This document shows positions 1 through 5,918 of a stretch of DNA of 7,165 bases, piece after piece. The position numbers were made by a program, and so were the translations under genes. Numbering within the stretch: position 1 is the stretch's first letter; each line of letters opens with the position of its first letter. Below the pieces are notes generated by a model. The model saw nothing but the letters and a program-made list of their open reading frames with translations. It had not been told where the DNA came from and ran no database searches. This stretch comes from Gemmatimonadales bacterium (GTDB lineage Bacteria; Gemmatimonadota; Gemmatimonadetes; Palauibacterales; Palauibacteraceae): NCBI GenBank assembly GCA_030636765.1, contig DAOVWI010000112.1, forward strand, positions 1-7,165. Direction: 5' to 3'.

Positions 1-237
1 GGGTATCTCCAGGTCGGCTACCAGTTCCTGAGCGGTTTCGTCGAGGGGCTCATCCGGTACGATGCGTTCGAGCCGATCGGCGAGGAGGATCGCGACTTCC
101 TGCTGGTCGGAGCCAACCTCTACGCCGGCTACAACTACCGCATCGAAGCGCAGTACGTGATCGGCCTGCACGACTCCGCCCCCAGCCCGGAGCTGGCGGA
201 CGGGCAGTTCATCTTCTTTCTGCAGATGCGGATCTGA
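1..237 (+). CDS. C-terminal part of an outer-membrane beta-barrel porin (OprO/OprP-like), 5' end outside window
   Basis: The frame is open from base 1 and ends at TGA 235-237, giving the last 78 residues of a protein that begins outside the window. The fragment alternates aromatic/hydrophobic and polar residues in short strands separated by acidic turns (for example a turn with GEEDRD, then a strand with YAGYNYRIEAQY) and ends in a strand reading QFIFFLQMRI. A hydrophobic, aromatic-rich final strand is typical of outer-membrane barrels recognised by the BAM machinery. The spacing of the last four strands resembles the end of the complete porin on the opposite strand (300-1490), which itself resembles phosphate-selective porins O/P. 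I therefore infer a related passive channel in the outer membrane. The ligand is unknown. It could also be another barrel family, because the N-terminal half is missing. Confidence 0.75.
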   Translation, partial: GYLQVGYQFLSGFVEGLIRYDAFEPIGEEDRDFLLVGANLYAGYNYRIEAQYVIGLHDSAPSPELADGQFIFFLQMRI

Positions 238-260
238 GCCGCGTCCCCGGGCGGACACGA

Positions 261-278
261 CGGCCGATACTGCGGCCG
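261..278. terminator. Hairpin between two convergent porin genes, possible bidirectional terminator
   Basis: The 62-bp gap between the two facing porin stops holds CGGCCG, a 6-base loop (ATACTG) and CGGCCG again, which pair as a 6-bp all-GC stem on either strand. A second weak stem (GTCC/GGAC, 243-256) lies just before it. There is no T-tract on either side, so this is not a canonical intrinsic terminator. The call rests on position between tail-to-tail genes. Confidence 0.3.
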
Positions 279-299
279 ATGAGGATCACCTGCAGTACG

Positions 300-1490
300 C
301 TAGAAGTACGCCTGCAGCAGCAGTTTGAAGGAGCTGGCGGGATCCGTCCCGTCGGTGAAGAGGGCGAAGTCCCAGTTGAAGGAGATCTTGTTTCGTCCGT
401 AGAAGAATAGCTGCAATCCCGGCGTGAGCCCCCAGTTGTCATCCTCGTCGATGGCGGTGTTGGGGTCGGCCCAGGTCACGCGGAAGATCGGTTCTATCGC
501 CTCGATCGGCCGTTTGCGGATCGGTCCCTCGTACGCTTCGGGCCTCGTCACGATCTTGTAGCCTGCCACGGCCTGCCATGTCTGGGCCAGGGCGAACTCG
601 TCGGTCGGCAGGAAGTCCAGAAAGTCCCCCTGCTTGTTCGCGAACGGGTTCTGGCCGTACACGTACTCGCCCTGCAGGTGAAACCCGCCGTCGTAGTCGC
701 CGAGCTCCAGCCACAGCTCGAGGTCGCCGAAGTACTTACCCGTGAAGGTGAACCCTTCCGAGTCCACGAACGGCCGGTCGGTGACGGCGCCGGCGACCGC
801 GATGTCGAGCGGCATGTCCCCGATCTGAAGCCTTGCCTGCACGCGTGCCATCCACTGGCCCCGGCTGTCGGCGTTCGGCAGCGTGTCGAGGGCTTCCTGA
901 ATCTGCTGGCCGGCCCAATACCCGGCGCGATACGCGAACCGCCCGCCGGCAATGTCGCCGCTGATCTCGATGCCGACATCGCGATCCGAAAGGCGGAAGC
1001 GCGTCGTGAGCTCGTCCAGCGACAGCGCTTTGATGGGCGAGACACCCGGTATGTCGAGGTCCCGTTCGATCGTGAGGATCTTGCTGGAGCTGGCGACCTG
1101 AAAGCCGTCGAACGGTCGCTTCATGTTTCCGAAGCGCACCCTGAGCGCGGGGTCGAAGTTCAGCCGGGCCCACACGTCCTTGGCGGCAACATCCTCGAAG
1201 CCCGAGAAATCCAGCTCGAGCTTGAGATCGATGAACTCGATGATCTCGGCCTGAACGCTGGCCCGGGCGCGCCGGAGGAACAGGTCGAAGGGGGCCGCTC
1301 CTTCTACGCATGCCGAGTCAGGCTCCTCGAGCGGCAGAAACCCGCTGCAGCTGCTCGACCAGCCCTGAAGCTGCAGCCGGCCCGAGAAGGTGAGCTCCAT
1401 GGCCTTCGACTTGACCTGAACCTGCGCCGGCAACGTGGCCGGGGCGAGGAGAGCGAGGCAGCAGGCTCCTGCCAGGAATCCTCGTCTCAT
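300..1490 (-). CDS. Outer-membrane porin, phosphate-selective porin O/P-like
   Basis: Predicted product of 396 residues that forms a beta-barrel channel in the outer membrane. The reading frame stays open far upstream, to 1955. ATG at 1490 is chosen because it begins a clear Sec signal peptide (MRRGFLAG, hydrophobic core, then LPA before Q23, a likely signal peptidase I site) and has a purine-rich AGAGAGG about six bases ahead. The mature protein has the OprP/OprO pattern: an early segment with FDLFLRRAR, a strand with LKLELDFSG, the positions RFGNMKRPF, the motif SDRDVGIEISG, many amphipathic strands with aromatic girdles, and a C-terminal strand ending in Phe. Two cysteines near mature residues 25-40 (SSCSG and SACVEG) could form a disulphide. 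Length fits the family (about 380-450 residues). Substrate is not predictable; the family name reflects OprP and many homologues are uncharacterised. A 277-codon antisense reading frame across it is a shadow. Confidence 0.88.
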   Translation of the reverse strand: MRRGFLAGACCLALLAPATLPAQVQVKSKAMELTFSGRLQLQGWSSSCSGFLPLEEPDSACVEGAAPFDLFLRRARASVQAEIIEFIDLKLELDFSGFEDVAAKDVWARLNFDPALRVRFGNMKRPFDGFQVASSSKILTIERDLDIPGVSPIKALSLDELTTRFRLSDRDVGIEISGDIAGGRFAYRAGYWAGQQIQEALDTLPNADSRGQWMARVQARLQIGDMPLDIAVAGAVTDRPFVDSEGFTFTGKYFGDLELWLELGDYDGGFHLQGEYVYGQNPFANKQGDFLDFLPTDEFALAQTWQAVAGYKIVTRPEAYEGPIRKRPIEAIEPIFRVTWADPNTAIDEDDNWGLTPGLQLFFYGRNKISFNWDFALFTDGTDPASSFKLLLQAYF

Positions 1491-1620
1491 GCGCACCTCT
1501 CTCTGGTGTAGATCGACTCCATCGAGCCTTGCACCTCTACCGCTGACTCCCGGGGTCGGGCGTGGCCCCGCCGCAACGAAGGATGGGGGAGCAGCGTAAA
1601 CGGCCTGTAACAATCCCGCG

Positions 1621-1670
1621 GGAGTCGTGGCGACCGGGTCGTGGAGTCGGGCGTACGCGTGCTGGAGTCG
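1621..1670. promoter_or_regulatory. Three GGAGTCG direct repeats at 21-22 bp spacing in the divergent spacer
   Basis: GGAGTCG occurs at 1621-1627, 1643-1649 and 1664-1670, so the copies start 22 and 21 bp apart, about two helical turns. The core is also present inverted, as GACTCC at 1515-1520 and 1545-1550, closer to the porin start. A 10-bp palindrome, TCCCGCGGGA (1614-1623), overlaps the first copy. The spacer separates the divergent porin and CslA-like genes, so a shared activator or repressor site is possible. No known binding consensus is recognised. Seven-base repeats in GC-rich DNA can arise by chance. Confidence 0.25.
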
Positions 1671-1687
1671 CGGCCGCGCCTGGAATC

Positions 1688-1740
1688 CGTATCTTGCCCG
1701 TGACGCCGAGCCACAAGATACGTCGGCCCCAAAGGCCGGC
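1688..1740. promoter_or_regulatory. 9-bp perfect inverted repeat plus adjacent hairpin upstream of the CslA-like gene
   Basis: CGTATCTTG (1688-1696) and CAAGATACG (1714-1722) are perfect inverted repeats around a 17-base spacer. The same stretch contains TTGCCC (1694-1699) and GATACG (1717-1722) 17 bases apart, a poor match to a sigma70 promoter on the + strand. Immediately after, 1722-1740 can fold as GTCGGCC / loop CCAAA / GGCCGGC, seven pairs including one T-G. An operator overlying a promoter, or a leader hairpin 19 bases before the proposed TTG start, both fit. If translation really begins at GTG 1627, this would be inside coding sequence. Confidence 0.35.
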
Positions 1741-1758
1741 AAACAGAACGGTTTCTTC

Positions 1759-3381
1759 TTGCACGAAGCGCTGAGCCCTGGATTGGGTGGAACAGCCGCG
1801 GGAGCCTTCGCCGTCGCGGCGGCGGCGGCGTACGTGGCCATCCTCCTCCTTCTCGTGCCGTTCGGAGCGCACCGGATGTTGCTGCTCTGGCGGCGGCTCG
1901 GGAAGCCGGCCCGTCCGGCCTCGTCCCGATGGGAGGGCCCGTTGCCGGTTGTCACCGTGCAGCTGCCCGTCTACAACGAGGCCAACGTGGTCGCGCGACT
2001 GATCGATGCCGCGTGCTCGCTGGACTATCCTCCGGAGCGTCTCGAGATCCAGCTCCTGGACGACTCGGATGATGAAACGAGCCGGATCGCGGCGGCTCGC
2101 GTCGCGCACTGGCGCCGCCTGGGCCGGCGGATCGAGCATGTGCGCCGGGGCGGCCGGCAAGGGTACAAAGCCGGTGCGTTGGCCGAGGGCGTCCGGCGGG
2201 CGCGGGGCGACTTTTTCCTCGTGCTGGACGCCGACTTCGTGCCGCGAGCCGATCTTCTGCGACGAATCCTTCCGCCTCTCTCCGACCCCCGCGTGGGCAT
2301 GGTGCAGGCTGCGTGGAGCTACCTGAACACCGGCTCGGGCTGGCTGACTCGCGCTCAGGAGCTCCTGCTGGACGCGCACTTCCACATCGAGCACGAGGCA
2401 CGCTATCGCTCCGGCCTGTTCTTCAACTTTAACGGCACCGCCGGGATGTGGAGGCGCGAGTGCATCGAGGGGGCCGGGGGCTGGCGCGCGGCCACGCTGA
2501 CGGAGGACCTGGATCTCAGCTATCGAGCCCAGCTCGCCGGCTGGCGGTTCGTCTTCCTGGCCGACGTCGACGTGCCGAGCGAGATCCCGATGGGGATGAG
2601 CGCCGTGGAGGTGCAGCAGGCACGGTGGACCCAGGGGGGCGTGCAGACCGCCCGCATGCTGCTGCCGCGTATCTGGCGAAGCCGTCTCCCCCTGGCGCTC
2701 AAGGCGGAGGCGACCGCCCACCTGGCCGGGCACGCCGTGCACCCCGTGACGCTGCTCCTGGGCGTAGCGCTCTGCGCGGTAGCCTTCAGCGGCTTGGGGA
2801 GGGAGTGGCTGCCCGGCTGGCTGCACGCGTTCGGCCTCGCCGCCGCCACGGTGCCGTTCGTGGCCTTCGCCGCCACCGCCGGAGTGCTTCGTGGCATACC
2901 GCTCCGCCGGCTGCCCCGGAGGATCCTCGAGGCGATGGCCCTGGGCATAGGCCTCGGCGTCCCTCTCACCTTTGCGGTGCTCCGGGGCGCGACCCTGCGC
3001 GACACGCCCTTCTTCCGGACCCCCAAGCGAGGCTCCCGAACCGTCCGGCGCTACCGGGTGCCGCAGCGCGCCGCAGCTCCTGCCGCGTTGAGGGCCGTGC
3101 TCGGCGGGTCACTCTGCGGGGCGGCCGCGGTCCTGGTCGGCAGAGGCGCCCTCGGCACGGCCGTTCTCACGGCGCTCTTCGCGGCCGGCTACGTGGCCAC
3201 GACCTGGGAGCTGTTTCGGGGCGAGCGCGTCGACCCCGAGGAGAACCAGGAAGGGGATGTGGATGAGGAGGCGTACGGGCAGCGGCTCGGGCCAGCTCCC
3301 CGTCGCCGCGTACGTATCCAGGCCCCAGTACGCGAGAAACACCGTCCCGCTGAGGAGCAGCCAGGCTCGGCCGCCGCGTAG
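1759..3381 (+). CDS. Membrane-bound family 2 glycosyltransferase, CslA/cellulose synthase-like
   Basis: An inner-membrane processive-type beta-glycosyltransferase of 540 residues if it starts at TTG 1759. It should transfer hexose from a nucleotide sugar on the cytoplasmic face to a growing beta-linked glycan. One N-terminal membrane segment (about residues 14-36) precedes the GT-A domain, which shows VTVQLPVYNE (65-74), DDSDDE (101-106), the DxD motif DADF (157-160), FFNFNGTAGMWRR, the acceptor motif TEDLD (248-252) and QQARW (286-290, the Q-x-x-R-W signature of processive enzymes). Four or five membrane segments follow to about residue 488. These motifs match the CslA (glucomannan/beta-mannan synthase-like) branch better than BcsA: no PilZ domain is visible. 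The donor is uncertain (GDP-mannose or UDP-glucose). The start is uncertain, because the frame is open back to GTG 1627 and none of the starts has a good ribosome site. The last ~53 residues (from 3223) are charged, not membrane-like, and lie antisense to the GT-C gene. Confidence 0.85.
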   Translation: MHEALSPGLGGTAAGAFAVAAAAAYVAILLLLVPFGAHRMLLLWRRLGKPARPASSRWEGPLPVVTVQLPVYNEANVVARLIDAACSLDYPPERLEIQLLDDSDDETSRIAAARVAHWRRLGRRIEHVRRGGRQGYKAGALAEGVRRARGDFFLVLDADFVPRADLLRRILPPLSDPRVGMVQAAWSYLNTGSGWLTRAQELLLDAHFHIEHEARYRSGLFFNFNGTAGMWRRECIEGAGGWRAATLTEDLDLSYRAQLAGWRFVFLADVDVPSEIPMGMSAVEVQQARWTQGGVQTARMLLPRIWRSRLPLALKAEATAHLAGHAVHPVTLLLGVALCAVAFSGLGREWLPGWLHAFGLAAATVPFVAFAATAGVLRGIPLRRLPRRILEAMALGIGLGVPLTFAVLRGATLRDTPFFRTPKRGSRTVRRYRVPQRAAAPAALRAVLGGSLCGAAAVLVGRGALGTAVLTALFAAGYVATTWELFRGERVDPEENQEGDVDEEAYGQRLGPAPRRRVRIQAPVREKHRPAEEQPGSAAA

Positions 3382-4488
3382 AGCGGCGAGCGGAAGGATC
3401 CAGAGCACGTACCAGGGATGGATCGTCGGGGAGAGCGCGATCGCGCCTCCGATCGTCCAGTAGAGAGCCCGCCCCAGGCTCCAGCGACGCCATGCCGCGT
3501 TGGCGGCGATGCCGGCCACGGCAGCGGCCGCGAGGCCCTTGGCCACGGTCGGGCCGAGCAGGGCCACGAGAGGCGCGTAGAGGCCGGCGTTGAACTCCCA
3601 TCGGTCCGCGTAGGCGGTGAGGCCCCCGATCAGCGAGCCGCCGGCCGAGAAGTAAGGCAGGTAGAGGAGCGCTGGCACGGCGATCGCCATGGCCCCCGCG
3701 GCCACCCGCCAGCGGGCCGCCGCAGGAATCGCGGCGGCCGGGGCGAGCTTGACCGAGACCCCTAGACCGAGCAGCGTGCCAGCAAGGGCGGCCCCGCCCC
3801 GGCGCCGTGGCCCGGCCTCGGGAGCCCCGGCGGCGCTCGCCCTCGAAGAGAGGATCAGGAGGGCTCCCAGCATTGGGAGGATTCCCAGTGGCTCCACATG
3901 GCCGCTCCAGGCCACCTCGAGAAGCACGAGGGGCGACCACAGGTAGAGCAGTGGGGCGAGAGAGGGAGTGCTCGCCCGCGACGCCGTCAGCCGGTCGAGC
4001 AGCCAGCCGACGCCAAGGTCCGCCAGGATCCATGCGGCCTTGAAGACGAGAACGGACACACTGATCGCCGCCAGGGCCCGGAAGACGAGCTGGGCGCCCG
4101 GCGGGTAGATGGTCGGCACGGTCGGGTGGTTGATCAGCGCGTGCCAGCCCGTTCGCAGCGGGGCAAGGACGGAGTCGGCGGGCGCGTGGAGATAGGGGTT
4201 TACACCGTGGATCTGGACCCAGCCGTCCCACAGGTACCGATAGATGTCGTCGGAGAACCACGGCGTCAGCGGGAGCAGGGCGAGTCGCGCGAGGATCGCC
4301 ACCGTCCACAGCTGGCGTCGGCTGATCGGCCGTTGCGTATGCCATGTCGCGGCGAGCACGTAGGAGCCGAACGCTGCAGCCCACAGGATCGTGGCCGGCC
4401 AGGGCGTTCCTCGAGCGCCCGGCACCCAGCCGAGGACCACGACGAAGAGAACGGCGGCGGCCCCCGGCAGAAGAGCTCGACGCTGCAT
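3109..4488 (-). CDS. Multi-spanning GT-C fold glycosyltransferase (GT87/DUF2029-like mannosyltransferase)
   Basis: Predicted integral inner-membrane protein of 459 residues with roughly ten or more hydrophobic segments. It begins with a strong segment (residues about 9-22) after MQRR. The first large outer loop carries WFSDDIYRYLWDGW (77-90) followed by GVNPY and NHPTVPTIYPPG (120-131). The acidic pair there, with the Tyr/Trp-rich context, is the usual GT-C catalytic loop of polyprenyl-phosphate-sugar-dependent enzymes such as the GT87 and PIG-M-like groups. Such enzymes take a sugar from a lipid-phosphate donor on the outer face of the membrane. The ATG at 4488 is chosen because the open frame upstream (to 4668) is Arg/Pro-rich and antisense to the neighbouring gene. 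The hydrophobic core ends at residue 422 (base 3223). The remaining 37 residues are polar and run antisense into the CslA-like gene. The donor and acceptor are not determined. The divergent neighbour at 4512 could supply the lipid-linked donor. Confidence 0.82.
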   Translation of the reverse strand: MQRRALLPGAAAVLFVVVLGWVPGARGTPWPATILWAAAFGSYVLAATWHTQRPISRRQLWTVAILARLALLPLTPWFSDDIYRYLWDGWVQIHGVNPYLHAPADSVLAPLRTGWHALINHPTVPTIYPPGAQLVFRALAAISVSVLVFKAAWILADLGVGWLLDRLTASRASTPSLAPLLYLWSPLVLLEVAWSGHVEPLGILPMLGALLILSSRASAAGAPEAGPRRRGGAALAGTLLGLGVSVKLAPAAAIPAAARWRVAAGAMAIAVPALLYLPYFSAGGSLIGGLTAYADRWEFNAGLYAPLVALLGPTVAKGLAAAAVAGIAANAAWRRWSLGRALYWTIGGAIALSPTIHPWYVLWILPLAALRGGRAWLLLSGTVFLAYWGLDTYAATGSWPEPLPVRLLIHIPFLVLLGVDALAPKQLPGRGHVAGREERRENGRAEGASADQDRGRPAE

Positions 4489-4498
4489 CAGCGGGCCC

Positions 4499-4508
4499 TC
4501 CACGTGGA
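4499..4508. promoter_or_regulatory. 10-bp palindrome in the 23-bp gap between divergent glycosyltransferase genes
   Basis: TCCACGTGGA is a perfect palindrome lying inside the 23 bases that separate the GT-C start (4488, -) from the GT2 start (4512, +). It could be an operator or part of overlapping translation signals. Several 10-bp palindromes are expected by chance in 7 kb, so position is the only argument. Confidence 0.15.
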
Positions 4509-4511
4509 TCC

Positions 4512-5231
4512 GTGATCCCGGTCGCGGTGCTGATCCCGGCCCGCAACGAGGCCGAGTGCCTGCCGGATCTCCTCGACCGGCTCTCGGCCGCGGAGGTGGA
4601 GCGCACCATCGTCGTGGACAACGGCTCGACCGACTCCACGGCGGAGATCGCGGCAGGCCGCGGAGCAACGGTGGTTCACGTCGCCGAGCCCGGCTACGGC
4701 CGGGCCTGCCTGGCCGGCATTCGCGAGCTCCTCTCGTGGGAGGACCGGCCGGAGGTCCTGGTGTTCGTCGACGCCGACGACTTTCTCGCGCCCGCTCAGA
4801 TCGAGGAGCTCGTTCGCCCGCTTCTGGCCGGGAGAGCCGACCAGGTTGTCGGCGAGCGCCGCTCGGGTCCGGGTGTGCCAGGTGTGCGTGTGCACGCCCG
4901 GCTCGGCAACGCGTTCATCACCACGCTCCTCCGCCGGGTGTACGGAAGCCGAGTGCGCGACATGGGCCCGTTTCGGGCGATCCGGATCTCGTGTCTGCAG
5001 GGACTCGACTTGGACGATCCGGACTATGGCTGGTTCGTGCAGATGCAGGTGAGGGCACTTCGGGCCGGCTGTCGCGTGCGGGGGGTTCCGGTGGCCTTCC
5101 GAGCCCGGACGGCCGGCGCATCGAAGGTGTCCGGATCGATGTCCGGCTCCGTGCGGGCCGGGGTCAAGATCCTCAAGACGCTGGCGTACGAGATGCTCCG
5201 GAGTCCCGGCCGGGCTCACCACCCGTCCTAA
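4512..5231 (+). CDS. Soluble family 2 glycosyltransferase, polyprenyl-phosphate sugar synthase type (DPM1-like)
   Basis: A GT-A enzyme of 239 residues with no membrane segment, so probably cytoplasmic or peripheral at the inner membrane. It is expected to move a hexose from a nucleotide sugar to polyprenyl phosphate. Visible motifs: VAVLIPARNEAE (4-15), VVDNGSTDST (34-43), EPGYGRACLAG (59-69), the metal-binding DADD (87-90), GNAF (132-135), RDMGPFRAIR (149-158), YGWFVQMQV (172-180) and SKVSGS near 204-209. The GYGRACLAG and MGPFRAIR blocks are characteristic of bacterial dolichol-phosphate-mannose-synthase-like GT2 proteins of about 230-250 residues, so this is full length. The start is GTG 4512; the frame continues upstream to 4344, but that part is antisense to the GT-C gene and unlike the family. 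No good ribosome site is seen. The stop TAA (5229-5231) touches the left end of the MITE, so the insertion lies exactly at the gene's end. Mannose versus glucose cannot be decided. Confidence 0.85.
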   Translation: MIPVAVLIPARNEAECLPDLLDRLSAAEVERTIVVDNGSTDSTAEIAAGRGATVVHVAEPGYGRACLAGIRELLSWEDRPEVLVFVDADDFLAPAQIEELVRPLLAGRADQVVGERRSGPGVPGVRVHARLGNAFITTLLRRVYGSRVRDMGPFRAIRISCLQGLDLDDPDYGWFVQMQVRALRAGCRVRGVPVAFRARTAGASKVSGSMSGSVRAGVKILKTLAYEMLRSPGRAHHPS

Positions 5232-5261
5232 CAGGCTGCTGAAGAACCCTGGCGGGTCGCG
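5232..5261 (+). repeat. Left terminal inverted repeat of the MITE
   Basis: It begins CAGGCTGCTGAAGAACCC and continues with GGGTCGCG at its inner end. It is complementary to 5567-5596 with one mismatch and directly follows TAA of the upstream glycosyltransferase gene. Confidence 0.9.
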
Positions 5262-5357
5262 TTAGGAGCGCCGTGGGGGCAGATCCAAGGCGGCGCGACG
5301 AAGGCGTGCGTATCGGGGAGGAGCGACAACGCGGGAGATGCCTCCACGGCGCCGTAA

Positions 5358-5384
5358 CGGTAACAAGCGCGTAAGCGCTTGTCG
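5358..5384 (+). repeat. Internal hairpin repeat, copy 1 (CGGTAACA plus stem)
   Basis: CGGTAACA runs into a perfect 8-bp stem, ACAAGCGC (5363-5370) and GCGCTTGT (5375-5382), with a GTAA loop. A related copy lies exactly 180 bp downstream in the same orientation. A 10-bp palindrome, ACGGCGCCGT (5346-5355), sits just before it. Confidence 0.6.
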
Positions 5385-5537
5385 GGGCGCATGGGGATTG
5401 GCTGGCGCCGACCTCCACTCGCTTCGCTCACTCCGGTTGTGGCCGAATACGGCGTCACTCGTCGTCGAGGGCACCGCGCGCAGCGTGGTCGCACAGGGCA
5501 TCGACTCCTCCTCGTTCCTTGTCTTCAACTCACAAGA

Positions 5538-5570
5538 CGGTAACAGGCGCGACAGCGACTGTCGCGCGCG
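5538..5570 (+). repeat. Internal hairpin repeat, copy 2
   Basis: CGGTAACA recurs, followed by ACAGGCGC (5543-5550), loop GACA and GCGACTGT (5555-5562). This is the same register as copy 1, with one unpaired position and one pair changed from A-T to G-C. The sequence can also fold in another register as a 9-bp stem (GCGCGACAG 5547-5555 with CTGTCGCGC 5559-5567, loop CGA), which overlaps the first base of the right terminal repeat. Confidence 0.55.
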
Positions 5571-5596
5571 ACCCACCAGGGTTCTTCAGCAGCCTG
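5567..5596 (-). repeat. Right terminal inverted repeat of the MITE
   Basis: Inverted copy of 5232-5261. On the + strand it reads CCAGGGTTCTTCAGCAGC at 5576-5593 and ends CTG at 5596. It ends 19 bases before the stop codon of the - strand gene at 5616-5918. Confidence 0.9.
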
Positions 5597-5615
5597 CTCA
5601 GCGCTACGGCGGCGG

Positions 5616-5918
5616 TCAGCCCCGCGCGGAGACCAGGAGCTGGAGGAGGACGGAGGCGGGGAGCTTACCTGCCTGCTCGATCACGCCCTTCTGGGTTTCC
5701 TCCAGCAGAATACCGGCCGTGTCGTAGCGCTCTTCGTCCATTCGGAAGGAGATGCGTCCGCGGTAGAGATCGGCCTCGACGGGTTCGACCACCACGTGCA
5801 GCTCCCAGGTGTCGCTTCCCTCGGCCAGTCGCCCGATCGGGGCCTCGACCTCATCGGCCCAGATCTGGAGCTGCGGCCGAGCGGCACTCGATCCCGCTGC
5901 GTCCTTGCGGAGGATCAC
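5616..5918 (-). CDS. Unrecognised 100-residue protein, translationally coupled to the upstream gene
   Basis: I do not recognise this family. The GTG start (5918-5916) overlaps the stop of the upstream gene in the sequence GTGA, so translation is very probably coupled. The frame is open further upstream, but that part is an arginine-rich antiphase reading of its neighbour's repeat tail. The product appears soluble: a polar N-terminus, then alternating strands (about residues 37-58: TWELHVVVEPVEADLYRGRI, then SFR), a turn with MDEERYDTAGILLEE, and a probable C-terminal helix (75-97: QKGVIEQAGKLPASVLLQLL). No signal peptide, membrane segment, Cys or metal motif is seen. The gene ends 19 bp from the MITE. 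The coupling suggests its product works with that of the preceding gene, perhaps in one complex. Confidence 0.7.
   Translation of the reverse strand: MILRKDAAGSSAARPQLQIWADEVEAPIGRLAEGSDTWELHVVVEPVEADLYRGRISFRMDEERYDTAGILLEETQKGVIEQAGKLPASVLLQLLVSARG

Larger units (their letters stand above)
5232..5596. mobile_element. 365-bp MITE-like non-autonomous element with 30-bp terminal inverted repeats
   Basis: The two ends are inverted copies matching at 29 of 30 positions (5232-5261 and 5567-5596; the outer 21 bp are perfect, the single mismatch is at 5253/5575). Nothing inside reads as a transposase; the open frames across it are arginine/serine-rich and do not resemble proteins. This is the structure of a miniature inverted-repeat transposable element mobilised in trans by a full-length insertion sequence. 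Flanks are CTAA (5228-5231) and CTCA (5597-5600), a 3-of-4 match that could be a decayed 4-bp target duplication; the left one includes the stop codon of the upstream gene. The element separates two converging transcription units. Paired ends would make a very long hairpin, so it may also terminate transcription both ways. The parent family cannot be assigned with certainty. Confidence 0.82.

Noticed and set aside
678..1511. Long + strand open frame antisense to the porin (277 codons)
   Set aside because: It is in exact codon register with the porin, where stops need rare TTA, CTA or TCA codons in the real gene. Its sequence is charged and low in hydrophobic pattern, unlike the porin with its signal peptide and barrel motifs.
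1537..2826. - strand open frame of 429 codons across the CslA-like gene
   Set aside because: Rich in His, Arg, Pro and Gln with no fold pattern. The opposite strand has all the GT2 catalytic motifs.
3167..4639. - strand open frame of 490 codons over the GT-C gene
   Set aside because: Arg/Gly/Pro-rich frame-shifted reading; the neighbouring frame has membrane segments and the GT-C loop motif.
5262..5576. Open frames inside the MITE as possible small proteins
   Set aside because: No ribosome site, Arg/Ser-rich composition, no resemblance to transposase, and the boundaries simply follow the repeat element.
5232..5596. CRISPR array or integron attC site
   Set aside because: Only two diverged hairpin copies 180 bp apart, without regular spacers. 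The long terminal inverted repeats explain the region better as a MITE.
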